NCBI RefSeq assembly: GCF_031877795.1
Contig: NC_133971.1
Location: 92,580,154 to 92,644,153 of the forward strand
DNA length: 64,000 nucleotides
Source of the DNA: Strix aluco
Taxonomy: Eukaryota > Chordata > Aves > Strigiformes > Strigidae
Direction of reading: 5' to 3'
Shown here in pieces: positions 1-13,900 of the stretch. Under the pieces are notes generated by a model. It made no database searches. It had not been told where the DNA came from and was given only the letters and a program-made list of their open reading frames with translations. Both the position numbers and the translations under genes were made by a program. How positions within the stretch are numbered: position 1 is the stretch's first letter; the number at the start of each line of letters is the position of its first letter.

Positions 1-792
1 TGAACATCCCACATGTAGGTTAAGGAGAACGACAAGCCCTATTTTTTCTTTACATGATAATTCTTAACACAAAATAGTAATGCAATGTCCATTCACTCAA
101 AAATCTTAACTGGAAACAACATACCAAACTATCAGAGTACCTTCTGACAAAAAAATTGCATAAAAATGTACCTGGCTGCTAAAGTTCATGATCTAAATGT
201 CCTCTTTTTACATATCCAACTTCCAGAGTTCAGGCACTAGATTGCTTTACCTGTGGTTCTTTGCTCTGTTTACTGTAAATAATAGAAACTAAATTTTCTG
301 GGTGTCACATTATACACAAAGAGAAAAAAAAGCATATTATATTAGAAGCAGCAAATAAAAAGTCTGATTAATGCTCAATCTTGATAACATTTATTACATG
401 TATGTCTAATTAAGGATATATATTGTGCTTTTTCTGAACTGAAATTTTTAAAAAATTAAATCCAGCTTCCCTTCTGGAGGAAACACATGCTGGGTCTTGC
501 TATGGGCCTGCTCAGAACATGTATGTGGTGTGTAAAATGCAGGATTCATTTGATTGAATGTTAGCTCCTTCAGTGATAGATTTCTAGACGAGTTGTTCAG
601 CAGACCCCTGCTATAGCCAGCAGATGAAAACAGGCATCTCCAGAAACGTTTCATTGCTTTTTAAGGTAGGCAGACAGGCAAATCAGCCATTGGGTGTGCT
701 TCTCTCTCCCCACTCATTACAGAAGGGGCTTAAATGACTAGCTTAGACGAGAGCTCTAGCTTTTCTACAACTAAAACTAAGTGAGATTAATG
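1..792. other. Left-edge AT-rich sequence, no gene recognised
   Basis: The stretch is AT-rich with short A and T runs. The only open frames are short and have no recognisable protein similarity. It ends where the 3' end of a minus-strand CR1 element begins. I see no exon, RNA gene or regulatory site I could defend. Confidence 0.5.
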
Positions 793-3700
793 ATAGAATC
801 ACAGAATCATCGAACAGTTTGGGTTTGAAGGGACCTTTAAAGGCCACCTAGTCCATCCCCCCCGCCATGGGCAGGGACATCTTCCACTAGATCAGGTTGC
901 TCAGAGCCCTGTCCAACCTGGCCTGGAATGTTTCCAGAGATGGGGCATCTACCACCTCTCTGGGCAACCTGTGCCAGGGCCTCACCACCCTCATTGTAAA
1001 AAATGTTTTCCTCGTATTTAGTCTAAATCTCCCCTCTTTTAGTTTAAAACCATTACCCCTCATTACCCTCGTTACCCTGATCAAGAGTCCCTCCCCCCTT
1101 TCCTGTAGCCCCTTTCAGTCCTGGGAGGCCGCTCTAAGGTCTCCCCGGAGCCTTCTCTTCTCCAGCTGAACTCCCCCAACTCTCTCAGCTGCTCCAGCTC
1201 CCCAAGCATCTTCGTGGCCTCCTTTAGACCCACTCCAACAGGTCCATTTCTCTTCTGTGCTGATGGCCCCAGAGATGGACACAGCACTGCAGTTGGGGTC
1301 TCACAAGAGCAGAGTGAAGGGGAAGAGTCACCTCCCTCAACCTGCTGGTCATGTTTCATGCAGCCCAGGATACGGTTAGCCTTCTGGGCTGCCAGCACAC
1401 ATTGCCTGCTCATGTCCAGCTTTTCTTCCACCAGTACCCCAAGTCCTTCTCTGCAGGGCTGCTCTCAATCCTGCGGGTTGCCCCAACTCAGGTGCAGGAC
1501 CTTGCAGTTGGCTTTGTTGAACTTCATGAGGTTCACATAGGCCCACTTCTTGAGCTTGTCCAGGTCCCTCTGGATAGCATCCTGTCCCTCAGGCGTGTCA
1601 ACTGCACCACTCAGCTTGATGTCATCAGTAAACTTGCTGAGGGTGCGCTCGATCCCACTGTCTATGTCATTGATGAAGATATTAAACAGTACTCATACAA
1701 GTACAGATCCCTGAGGGACCCCATTAGTCACTGATCTCCACCTGGACATTGAGCCCTCTGGATGTGACCATCCAGCCAATTCCTCATCCACAAATGGTCC
1801 ACATGTCAAATCCATATCTCTCCAACTAGAGAGGGACATTGGGGAGGGCCATGTCAAAGGCCTTACAGAAGTCCAAATAGATGACATCTGTAGCTCTTCC
1901 CTCGTCCATTGATGTAGTCACTCCATCACAGAAGGCCACTACGTTGGTCAGGCAGGACTTGCCCTTGGTGAAGCCATGCTGGCTGTCTTGAATCACCTCC
2001 CTGTCCTCCATGTGCCTTAGCATAGCTTCTAGGAGGGTCTATTCCATGAGCTTCCCAGGCACAGAGCTGAGGTTGACACATCAGTAGCTCCCAGGGTCCT
2101 CCTTTCTACCCTTTTTTTAAAATGGGTGCAATGTTTCCCTTTTTTCAGTCACCAGGGACTTCACCTGACTTTTCATATATCATGGAGAGTGGCTTGGCAA
2201 CTACATCAGCCAATTCCCTCAGGACTCTGGGATGCATCTTGTCAGGTCCCACAGACTTATGTATGTTGAGGTTCCTCAGATGTTCTCAAACCTGATCTTC
2301 TTTTACAGTGGGAGGGACTTTGTTCCCCCAATCCCCGTCTTGCAGCCCATCCACTCAAGAGGTGTGGTAAGAGGGATTGCCAGTGCAGACTGAGGGAAAA
2401 GAGTTGTTGAGTACCTCAGCCTTCTCCTTGTCCATTGTTACCAGTTTGCCAGTCTTGCTCATCACAGGGGGCACACTTTCTTTGACCTTCCTTTTCTGGC
2501 TGACATACTTGTAGAAGCCCTTCTTATTGCTCTTTGCGTCCCTCGCCAAGTTCAGCTCTAGCTGCACTTTGGCTTTCCTGACCCCATCCCTAACAACCAG
2601 GCAGCATCCCTACACTCTTCCCAGGATACCTGTCCCTGCTTCCACTGCCTGTGCATTTACTTTGTGCCCTTTAGCTTGACCAGCAGGTCTCAACTCATCC
2701 ATACCACATTCTCTTGCCTGCCTTTCCTGATTTCTTACACCTGGGGATCAAGAGCTCTTGCACTCTATGAAAAGCATTCTTCAAGATCTGTCAGCACTGT
2801 TCTTCTCCCTTGTCCCTGAGCACAGTTTCCCAGGGTGTCCTACTGACTAGCTTGAACAGCTGGAAGTTTGCTTCACTAAAATTCAGGGCCCTGACTTTAC
2901 CCTTCACCTGACCCATATCCCTGAGGACTGCAAACTCCACCAGTGTATGATCACTGCAGCCCAAGCTGTCTCCAATCTTGACATCGCTGATTAGCTCACT
3001 TGCATTGGTGACCAACAGGTCCAGTATCATGTCCCCTCTGGTAGGGCTATTACCTGGCTGAAGAAGTTATCCTCAGTGCATTCCAGGAGCCTCATGGATT
3101 GCCTAGAGCTCGCCATGCTGTTTTTCCAGCAGATGTCGGGGTGGCTGAAGTCCCTCAGCAGGACGAGAGCCTGTGAGCATGATGCCTCCTGTAACTGGAG
3201 TAAGAAGTCTTCATCAATAGGCTTCCCTTGACCAGAGAACCTGTAGTAGACAGCAACCACAAGGTTCCCTTTGTTCTCTCCGTTTCAAATTCATACCCAT
3301 AAGCTTTCAACCTGCTCATGGCTATTCTTCAGAGACAGCTCTTCACATTCTAACCATTTCTTGATGTAGAGGGCAACCCCTTCACCCCTCCTTCACCTGT
3401 CCCTTCTGAACAGCCTGTAGCCATTGATAACCACACTCCAGTCATGGGATTCATCCCACCATGTTTCAGTAATGGCAACTAGGTCATAGCTTTCTAGCAG
3501 CACAGTGGCTTCCAACTCCTCCTGTTTGTTGCCCATGCTATGTGCATTGGTGTAGAGGCATTTCAGCTGGACTGTCGGCTGTGTCACCTTTTTAGAGAAA
3601 TACCCTTTAATTCCTTTGAGGTATTTCACTGGTGTTGCCCTGTTGGGTCCCCTGGCTCATCTCCATAAGACTTCAAGAGTCCTGCATTGTAGCCAGCATG

Positions 3701-3840
3701 TTTCAGAACAACAGTCTGACAGCCCTCGCTAGCACCCCGTCCCTCTAACCTTCGTGTGTCATCCTACAGCTTGTCATGGGCAAGCCTGATATTATTTCCC
3801 TCCCCCTTCAGGTCTAGATGATGTAGAAACGACTATTAAC
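793..3840 (-). mobile_element. CR1 LINE, long but 5'-truncated and decayed
   Basis: A non-LTR retrotransposon on the minus strand. Its 3' end lies at the left and shows the typical CR1 tail (agaatcacagaatcat near 795-812). Reading leftwards from about 3630, broken frames give the apurinic/apyrimidinic endonuclease domain (LKCLYTNAHSMGNKQEELEA and AITETWWDE, about 3400-3560). Reverse-transcriptase pieces follow ([13 protein letters not shown] then [11 protein letters not shown], about 1830-1990; GVPQGSVL near 1693-1720). ORF2 is split over several frames with stops, so it cannot encode a working protein. Full CR1 is about 4.5 kb, so the 5' part is missing. The right boundary is approximate: CR1-like sequence fades near 3800-3840. 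No target-site duplication is expected or seen, as CR1 rarely leaves a clear one. Confidence 0.9.
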
Positions 3841-3984
3841 ATCCTTGAGCTCTGGTTCTTTGCATTACTGAGAGGTGAATAAGGCCTCATTCACTTATTT
3901 TTGACACCTGTGTAGCAACTTTGATTCCTGCTCAATATCAAAATGAGGCAGTATGAGTTTACACAATGATGCAGAAGAGCAGAT

Positions 3985-4019
3985 ATATACACACACATAT
4001 ATATGTATATATATATATG
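3985..4019. repeat. AT/AC microsatellite
   Basis: A short run of alternating TA, CA and TA dinucleotides (atatatacacacacatatat followed by more TA). It is a simple repeat just outside the long CR1 copy and has no coding content. Confidence 0.85.
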
Positions 4020-4740
4020 GCTGTAGAAAATACATTGCAGCCTCCTTAGTCGTTACGTGCCAGGGTTTTCCTCAGGCTTCCACCACCTTTGTAGGCTGGT
4101 GGGCTGGGCTGAGCTCAGTCCTCTGGTAAGTGAACTCCCATGCCACTGACCACCAAGCTGGCTTGATGCCCACAGCCCAGATTTATCTGTAGAAAGCTTC
4201 ATCCCCAAGCCCTGGGCAGGTTAAGGCATCCAGCGATAGAGTGACTTTTGCTCAAGACCCCATAATGTGGAAGTGGCAGATCCAAGACTACACCACCTAA
4301 CATGGATTAAACCCAATGTACAGATGACATTGTCACCCATCCAAACCACCTTCCTTCCTTCTTATATCTTTGTTTTAAATTATTTCCTCTTTAAAAACTA
4401 TTCTACTTGCTATTAGTAGGGAGAGAAACCAAGAAAACAGGATGTTTTCATCTAAATATGATAATTTAATTTAAATGTTATCATTTAAAATTTCATCATC
4501 GCCCACAGATTCCTGGAAGAAAGGAGAAGTATCAAGCTGGAGACACTTCATGGAACGAATGGTGAATGCAGAAGGACAGACTGGGAGCATCAGTACTAGC
4601 CAAATACTCTCTGAATATGTAATGGGAACTAAGATCAGGGTGACGCATCTATTCAGCTCAAACTACGACATTCCATGGCTAAACTGGGATTGAACTCTCA
4701 CATTCATAGAGCTGAAACCTCATACAATCACAGATTAATT

Positions 4741-4925
4741 TATGAAGGTAGGAACTTCAGGAGGTCCTCTAGTCCAACATGCCATTCAGAGCAAGGCCTA
4801 TGCTGAAACTGTGACAGGTTGCCTGAGGCCTTCTCCAGTGAAGTTTTGAGCATCTCCAAGGACAGAGATCCCACAGTCTCTCTTAGTAGCCTCCTGTAAA
4901 GTTTGAATGAATGCTTCCAGGAGTC
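4741..4925 (-). mobile_element. CR1 LINE 3' fragment (older copy)
   Basis: The stretch reads as a diverged CR1 3' region on the minus strand: 'gaggtcctctagtccaac', then 'gttgcctgaggccttctcca', then a block matching the CR1 C-terminal coding region. It is much more diverged than the copy at 23783, so it belongs to an older subfamily. It is only about 185 bp long and has no coding capacity. Confidence 0.75.
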
Positions 4926-4929
4926 CACT

Positions 4930-7900
4930 TCATAAATTAGCTTTGAAATTCTACAAAACTTTAGTGAATTGTCTCAGGACAGATTTTCTTTCCTCTCTAT
5001 CTATCTATGTAGTGATGTCAAAAATTAATCAACAGTTAAAAAATCATATAAGAAATAACTTGCTAAGTGACCCAGACCATCTAACCAGATTTGAGGTCTA
5101 GGACCACAAGCAATTTGCTTTCACCCCTAACTGAAACCAATTTTTTTTGTCACATAATGGAAAGCACTGCATGTGGGAGTCATTTACCTAATAATACCTC
5201 TCATTCTGTCCTAAGCCTTAACAGGTGTCAAGAGCTTAGATGAAAAGCAGTAGGAGCCATGCCACCTTTGCTGAGCTCAAAATGTTTTGCAAGAAATAAT
5301 ATTCCCGTTTTTCATGTGATTTTAATTCCAGAGCATAGGACACTAAAAGCTGTGGATTACTCCAACATATAACATAAAGAATACAAACTTCTTGCATAAT
5401 AGATCTACTGTGAAGCAGATAGATATCTACAGTACTTTTAATCTGCTCTTTGAAACTGATTTTTTTTTATTAGCTGTCTAACTGGAAAGTATATCAATTT
5501 CAGCTGCAGGCCTAGGAGGCTGCCTATGCTAAGAAAATTTCGCTGGTTGTAGTCTTATTTCCAAAAATTAGATATCCATTGAACTGGAGGTTCTTAATGT
5601 GTATATGGTTATCTTTACATCAATACATACAAACACAGACATCCACTAAAACTGGATGATACTTGCTTTTCAGAGCAGAATGTTGCCCTCTAGAAATGTC
5701 ACAAACTATACAACTTAAGGAAGGAAAGAATTTTGATAGATAAAAGATCGTTACTAGGATACTGAAAAATATATCAGAATTGAAATATTAAAAGTTACAA
5801 AATTTTAAAATTAACTGTAAAATAAATATGATTGAAAAATAAGAAAATGCTTTAAAAGAGGCGATAGCAGTTAATAGTTTGGGAACTACAAAACACTGAA
5901 TGCTTGCCAGGATCACATGGAATATACAGTCCCTCCAAAAAAGATGATCACGCACAATTTTTACATGTAAAATCACTTACGGGATATCGACAGGAGCAGC
6001 AGCAAAACAGAACTGATAACTGAGCACATAGTTCTCACGTTGCCAGTAAAAACAGGTCAACAGCTATTTCCTTCTCAGATCTCAAGTCAGGATATAAATA
6101 ACTGAGTTCACAAATTGAAACTGCTGATTCGCCCCAGTGTTATAGGTCCAAAAAGAAGCCTTTTGCTAAAACCACACAAGTAGCTAAGAATGTTGTCAGT
6201 CTTTAAACTTGTCACACAGAGGATGCTCTTCTAACTAGCATTAAAGGACAAAGATGGTAGGGTGAGATTTCACTTCAGAGTTGTACTTCTCTTTCTGTTC
6301 TTGAAAAAGAGAGCTAAAAGCTCCACGGTGGGTCTATATTCTTGCTGGTAAAACCCAGAGAGATTTTTAGTAACCTATTTTTCTTGTACTAATGAAAGCT
6401 AATTTTCCTAAGAGAGACTCTATTGACAGTTATAAGCAATAAATGTAAATAATTTACAACAACCCTTTTCACATCTTAATACCCTAATAGTAAGAACCAC
6501 ACTCTTGAGAGTTTCATAAGGCAAATGCATATTAACTTTTTTGGGAATCGTTGGAAAGTTGATAAATGAACACTAAGGGTTATAATTGCTGATGACGAGC
6601 AAATGCAACAAAGAGTAATTTTCTTGTTCTGTGACTCTGAGTCCCATTAGAGCAATTCACCTGACCTGCAACACCTTCTCTGGCATCCTCTTTCCCGACA
6701 ATGAACTACTGATTACACCTCTAGTCTGTCACTTTCAGTGACCTAATAAGGCTCCCACATCCCAATTTAAAAAAATGCTTTCCAAGTAAAAAATGGTCTG
6801 AAGAGGAGCTAGAGGTAGAATTAGCAAACTGACATTCCCAGAATTCAATATAAAGGGATTATTCTAATTAAATCCTATACCAATACTGTCTATAGTAGCA
6901 AAGCTGTACTGATCCAATTGTCAAAGCTCTAGACAGTTAGACTTCAGCTCCAAAAGCTATCTGTCAACTTTGCAACAACTTAAGGTTTTCCCTTCCTTCA
7001 TGCATGGCTCCCCACGTATCATATCTATGAGTCGGAGAATGAACACCTGACCTATTTAATGAGACAGACACTTTTCCATTTTTCCAAGTTTCCTTCCCCA
7101 CGTAAATCCTGGAGGTCAGAGACTCCTGGCTGCATCGCCTTCATCACACAATAGATGTGCAAATATCACACAACCTTTTAACGAAAATTTCCTGGATCTT
7201 GGGCAACTTAGTATTTTCAAAGTGCTTCTATATCCTTTGAGAGAAGATTCTATATAAATGCAAATACAAACTACTCCCATTTTCTCACTTCCTGACAAGA
7301 AAACACTGCTGTTTTGTAATACTTTAGAAATACACACTTGTGCCTGAAAGATGAAGTGGACTTCTAAAAATAAGTAAATATTACAGTAAATCGAATAACA
7401 GCTACAAATAAAATCACTCTGTAAAAGCAAAGATTTCGATCAGGAGGAAACCAACACTGGTGGTCAAAAATACCTGTAGTCTTTAAATACCTTAACCAAA
7501 ACCAGTTGCAGTCTATCAAAACAACGATGCATTCACATGCTGTAGAAATCTTAGAATTTTTCTAGAAACAGATTTATGTGCTTCTGTACGTTGATACTAA
7601 ACCAAGCTTATTTTGGCCCTGTCCATTACAAAATTTGGATCATTTCTGAGCAAAAATCAAGTTGTTTGGTTACTGTCAATTTAAAATACTACACCTAATT
7701 ACTCCATCAAATACCTCATTCTGATATATCTGTGAAAAAAGTCTTTTGAGAAGGTAGTTATGTACATAAGTATCCTGGCCTTCTGCGCAGAGACGGGGTG
7801 CAAAACAGGGCTGAGCACAGGGCTGAATGGGTGGCTGGAGAGTCATTTAGTTCTTCAAAGCAAAGCTGTAGTAGGACATGGGTGATGCATCATCATCCCT

Positions 7901-10900
7901 CTGTAGTGCAATTAATTGCAGCTACTGCAGCCTGTCTTTGTGGTTTCTGCATTCCTGCAGGAATAGCTAAGCATTCTTTTTTTGCCCATGAAACAGGCAC
8001 AAAATGAAATAAGCTGCATTTTCTCTATTGGAGTTTATTTGGAAAGTCCTGGTCTGTCATTTTTTGAAATCTTGGCTTCTATCTTTTTCTCTTTTCTGTG
8101 ATGTTTCAGCACTCTTAAAAACCTTGCATGTAACTAGAGCATGTAATGTCAGAGAGGTGCAGTGCTGCTAGCAGCCTCCCCTGGATGAGATGGAGATTCA
8201 TTATCGTGGTCTCTCAACATATTGGTGGATAGTGGATACTAGATCCTAGATAAGAGATTTATTGGAAACAGGAAATAAGATCTTAAATCTCTTTCTTCAA
8301 GGGTGGAGCCAATGTCACATTTTTAGGGTCAGATTCTAAGACACGTGTTTCTTTATTCTCCCATTCCCATCCACATACTGGATGATCTGCACTGCTATTT
8401 AGTTTGATGGGGTCCTGTATGACCTGCAGCCTCAGTGAATGCCCTTATTATTCATCCCTAAAACTCATGCTAGTGCTGAAATGACTGTTCGTTTGATTGA
8501 CTTGGCAGCATCTGCACAATGCTCAAATACTACTTAGGTAGCACAGGAAAAACACCCTGCAACCCCAGAGAAGTCAAGTTGAGGCAAATCATATCTGAGT
8601 CAGATTTAATAGGACTTAATTTGACTTCTGATTTGTTTACACTTCATCACACAGTCAGTTTCCATTACGATCCCTCTTTATTTCCTACTTCTATAATTCC
8701 ACACCATTCTCTTTAAAACATGAAACTATTATTAGAGTTAATTAAATACTACAAGATTTTTGGCAGCTATGTTCAGTGCAGGTGTTAACAGCGTGCTAAC
8801 ACACCTAAAGGAAGCAATCTAAAGCACACATGAAGTTCAGCAGTTAATTGCAAGTGATCTCTAGCTTGGAATCCCCCCTCCCATAACAGGCATGCATCTT
8901 ACAGATGTGCTGTGCCTGTCTTTGAACTCTCATTTTCTCCCATACAAACGTATTTTACTTTTTTTTTTAAAAAAAAAAAATCACCATTTGAAAACTAATT
9001 CTTTTGTGTTTGGAGTTGATTCACAATTTTTAACAAGCTTTTAGATTAACGCAGCTCTAAAAATCTATGCAAATCTATGGAGCTGGATTTCCTCTTAAGG
9101 TTTGCATGAACGTATCGGAAATGTGCTGTAGAGAGAACAGCACACACCATCTGCAAGAAATCCAGCCTGACCAGGAGAGCAGCAGCAACCAGACATTTTC
9201 CAACCAAATTGCCCCTTATTTTACTGCGATTACTTATTTACCTTCTACACGTGCTGCGGCTGCCCTCCCATTATGCCAGATTGCCCCTTTCTCTCTGTTT
9301 CTTTCTCCACTGCCACTCATGGACTCCTGCATCTTTCGCTCTTTGAATCGCGGGCTGTCCCCCTCTTTCACCTCCCCTAAGCGTCAAGCCAGCTCCAGCC
9401 TTCACCTCTGCATCACAGCCAGCTTCCACCAATGCTGAGTTTCAATTTCCTCCTGATGTCAAATTTCAGCCCGGCCCACGAAACCCACCCCCTGCCTTGG
9501 CTCTTGCACCGTGAGCTGGAAAGCTCTCCTATGCTTAAGACTTTGTAAGGGATGTTTGCAGGGAAGCAGAAGTTTTATTCACTCTGTAATTTATGCCCTT
9601 TTTCTTTTGCAGCTTTTCTCTCTTATGTGACAACTGTTTGTGTTGGGGGAAGTCTCTTTCTTGAGCTAAATCCTTGCCTTTGCTGGAAACAGCTCTTTCA
9701 GTTGCTCCAGTGACACTGAAATCCCCTGGAGTCAATAAAACTTCTCTAAGGAGCATTTCTACTACCAAGCTTTATTTTTATATCTAAAAGAAGCATTTAG
9801 ACTGTCTCTGAAGAGGTTTATTCCTCTTAAAATGTGAACAAGCTTCTAAATCTAAAATTCTAAATCAGTGCAGCTCTTTGTAGGTATGGCTGGTGAAAAG
9901 CAAAAAAAAAGGGGGTGGAAGACTTATTACCTGCATAATTTTGAGTTAAATGCTGAATCTACAGGTTAATCCTGCGAACTATCTCATGAGTAACTTGACT
10001 CAAACACTGACCTGTGTGGGGCCATCACGTGAGCACAGAGGTAACACAAAATAGGTTAAGATTTGCAGAATCTGGGCTATTAGATTAATAGCAAATCGAG
10101 GTCAGGACTGCCTGCTACTGTTCGTTTAACACACAGCACAAAGCAGCTTTCTGCTCCTGCTAAAAGCCTCCAGGTAGATCTCCAGTAGGACTGAACAATA
10201 ACAACAGATTGCTGATGACATCTGGAGCAATGTCCCTGCCTTATCAACTCTCCATCACATTTTACACCTCAAATCAGGTTTGAAGTTTTAAAATTGGATA
10301 GATGTGCAAGCTTGGTTAGATACACTCACATAGATAAGATAATGGCCAAGAGGTTACATTGCAGGGCTTCTCCATTTCTGGAACAATTTGCGATCTCTGT
10401 AATTGTCATAACTTAGCAGTTTACTTGATATCCCCACTTAGAAAGGGCTTTCCCCAAGCTCCAGGCAATTCATTCTATTTAAAACGCACCACCACTAAAT
10501 CTGGACTCTAACACAGTGAAATTAATGACTATACCATCCTCCAACTTTCCCATTGGTAGGCTAGACTTCCCAAACAAGATACATTTGCAGGATCCCTGGG
10601 AGAAAAATGAATAGGAGGGATAAAGCTTTTCTCTGCCACACAAGTATGCATTTGATGGAGAAGAGTCAGTGGGCATAAGGAGCTCCCAGCACCCTAGGCC
10701 CCACAATAAACTCACCTCAGAGCCCTACAGTGTATGGGAATGTTTCTCAAAACTTCTTATTAAAGAGTTGTTATCAGAATTGTGGAGGTTTGCTATATAT
10801 GTTTCTCTCTGTGTTTTTACTCCTTACTGTGTTTACACTTATAGAAATATGACTTCATCCTTTATTTACCACCATCACCACCACCAGATAAGAGTGGGCC

Positions 10901-13900
10901 GGCACAAGATGGACAGAAAGGATTATAAACTCCTTAAGGTGACATTTCTGAGTTTTTCAGAATTTTGTTTCCTCCCACAGAAAAGGCAGTAAAGAGGAAA
11001 GGGATAACGATGTTTTCATCAGATCCCGAGGATCAAGGAGAAATGGAAAATCCAGACTAAGTATCTCAAGAGTGATTATTCACAGAGAGATATCCCTCAA
11101 AGAAACAAAGCAGATTAAAAGACATCAATGTTAAAAAGGCACCGGATACTGAAGAGATCTGGTGCTTATGACAGGGACAAGATGAGGTCCTACTGCTTCC
11201 AAGGGACATTGTTATCAACACAGCAGTGTCCACAGTTACCGTTAGAAAACCTTGCTACTTTCTTTTGCTCTGGTTGTCTGGGTGATGCTTACAAGTCACT
11301 GCCTGGAAGCACAAGTAAGATTCCAGTTTATAACAGAATCTGCTTGTTTTGCATCTACTGTGCGTGAGTTTGAGTTAGTTTGCATTACTTTGCATTTTCA
11401 GCTTCTGGGGACAACAGACAAGGAGATAAGGCAAGGCAAGGAAGGCAGGAAGAGGAAAGGAAGAAGAGAGATAGAGGCATAGATAGTTTTAGGAATGTAG
11501 TGAACAACTCCGTATTTCAGCCTGTTATTTACAGCTATACTGCAACCACACTGCAAAGCTGGCAGATTACAGCCTTGCCCAAATATGCGTCCACAACTTC
11601 CTTTCAGCCACGCTGGCAAACACAGCCTCAGGTTGCTAACCCTTTGTGGACACCACAATGCACAAAGCCTGCAGTGTAGAAATACCCTCTGTGGTATATG
11701 TGCAGGGAGCTTCGTAAGGGGTTAATTTTGCTCTAAGGGATTTTGTGCGGACAGATATCATAGAGGTCAAAGGCCTAATAGGATTTTTGAAAAGGATTGG
11801 ACAATGCAAATACCCACAGTTACATTAGAGATAACAGCTCTAGAGATAATAATTATGTTTTCAGAGATATAAAACCCCCTCCAGCTTCAGAGTAGAAGCT
11901 AGCCATTAAACTGCTTATGATTACAGACAAACTTTCCTGCATGGACGTCTGCATGGACAGAGATTTATGTCTTTTTCCTCAGAAGCTGTAAGCAACAGCC
12001 TCACTCAGAAGCTGTACTGTACGCTGACCTGATAATGAAACATGATACTGAAAAAAATATGACTACTTCTACTTTTTGCTGTAATGTCCGATTACACATA
12101 ACTGGATTCCACACAAATGAAGGCCCTGAAGATGTGAAATTCACTGTGTAGTCCTAGACATGCCTGGCCAAGCACAGGAGAGCAGGATGATGGGAACTCA
12201 GGTTTTGCTAACACTTCTGCAGCGTCATGCCTCAAAGAATGCACTGAGAAAGTTAAACAATAAATAATAAATTCTGAAATCCAATACCTTCCATGCAGTC
12301 ACCTCTAAGGCTAGGAAGGAAGCCCTGAGACCAAGTCAACTGCAGCTCAGCATTACTTCAGGGGCACAAAAATTGGCTGAGGACCAGGACTGTTTTCTTT
12401 TGGAGCAGCTACCTCTTCAAGATGGGGAGTGTTTCCTTCTCCTGGAACTCCGGCACCCTAAAATCTCCATTAAGGCAACTGAAATCCAAACCTCTGTAAC
12501 CTCTTCTACATTATAAAGATGGTTCAGACAACTAGTGAGGAAATTTTTCATACCTCTTCTCCATTTCTTCTGGGGTTCTCTCTGAAGTGGGACCTGATCT
12601 AATAGGTAGTTTTGAAGATGGAGGAGCACTCTATTCCTAGGCACAAACAGAATAGTTGAATATATATTACAACAATCATATTTGCCAGAAAAGAGAAGGA
12701 AAATTCACACTCAGAGCTGGAATATTATTGCACCATATGCTTTCCAACAGCCAAGCACAACAGGGTCCCTCCTCAATCATTGTCTTACTGCACCCTGTTG
12801 TATTTCCACCTGGAAAGACATATGGCAGTGCCTAAGAGAGAAATTTTCTTTTTCTTTTTTCTGATGTTAGTGTAATTTCCCAACTTTAAAGGAACATTTG
12901 ATTATGAAACATGCTCAAGCCAAAGATAAAAAGAAAAATCCTATCTATTCCCACTAATGACAAAAACAGATCCATTGACCTGTTGGCATTATGACCAAAT
13001 AAAAACTAGAAAGAATGGCTTGGATGCTACTTTGTCTCATGTGTCACTGACAAAATTGTCTGTTTTGCAGAAACTTGATGCCTCAGTTATGTCAGGGACA
13101 CTAAACACAACAGATTTTATTTTTCAGCTCTCAGTGAGCACTGGGGGAGAAAGACATTATAAAAATCATCCTTCTGCTTGTAAAATGGAAAATACTGCTT
13201 TGTAAAGGACTGAGCATGAGCAAATGTTCAACACCACAACAGACACTTTTAACCCTGATTACAGTCAGGTTTTATAATGCCATTTTTTACAGTGAACACA
13301 CTCATCATTATAGTAAACTGCTCAAGACTGCTGCTAGATGGGGGAAGAAGTTATGTTAGAAGATGAGAGTCCCTGGAAGAATGAGAGACTACATAAAAAA
13401 CTCCTGTAGCTATCCTATCATCACTGAGATAAGCAGAGATATTCAACAGTGGTGTTATTGTAGTGGTAATGCTTTTCACCTCCCCACAGTAGGTCTAAGA
13501 GAGTTATCTTGGATCTCTTCTTCTTGAAGAGGGTTATATTGAATTACCTTTTCAAAAAAAAAAAAAAAAGAAATGCATGAAATTGGTTATTACACAGTTG
13601 TGATATGAAAGGAAGATGGTAAAACTCTAGATCAGCTTCATCAGCCTGAATTAATATGATCACTGTGGAAGGTTGTTCCACAGCCACCCGCCTTCAGTGA
13701 GGGTGCCCTTCCTCCAGTCGTCTCACACTGCGCCTTAGCCCTGTGATATCCACTGCCTCAAAGGGGCACATCTGCCTTGACGGGCTGTAGCCCGAGATAA
13801 AGTCTGAATGCCCCAGGCAGCTGATCCAACCCAGCTTTGAAGCGTCAACTCCTCCCTCCCAGACTTGAAAGTGCTCGCAGTGGTTTCACCAATGACAGCA

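Noticed and set aside
1081-1734. Overlapping open frames on both strands that could suggest a gene
   Set aside because: They lie inside the minus-strand CR1 element and its antisense shadow.
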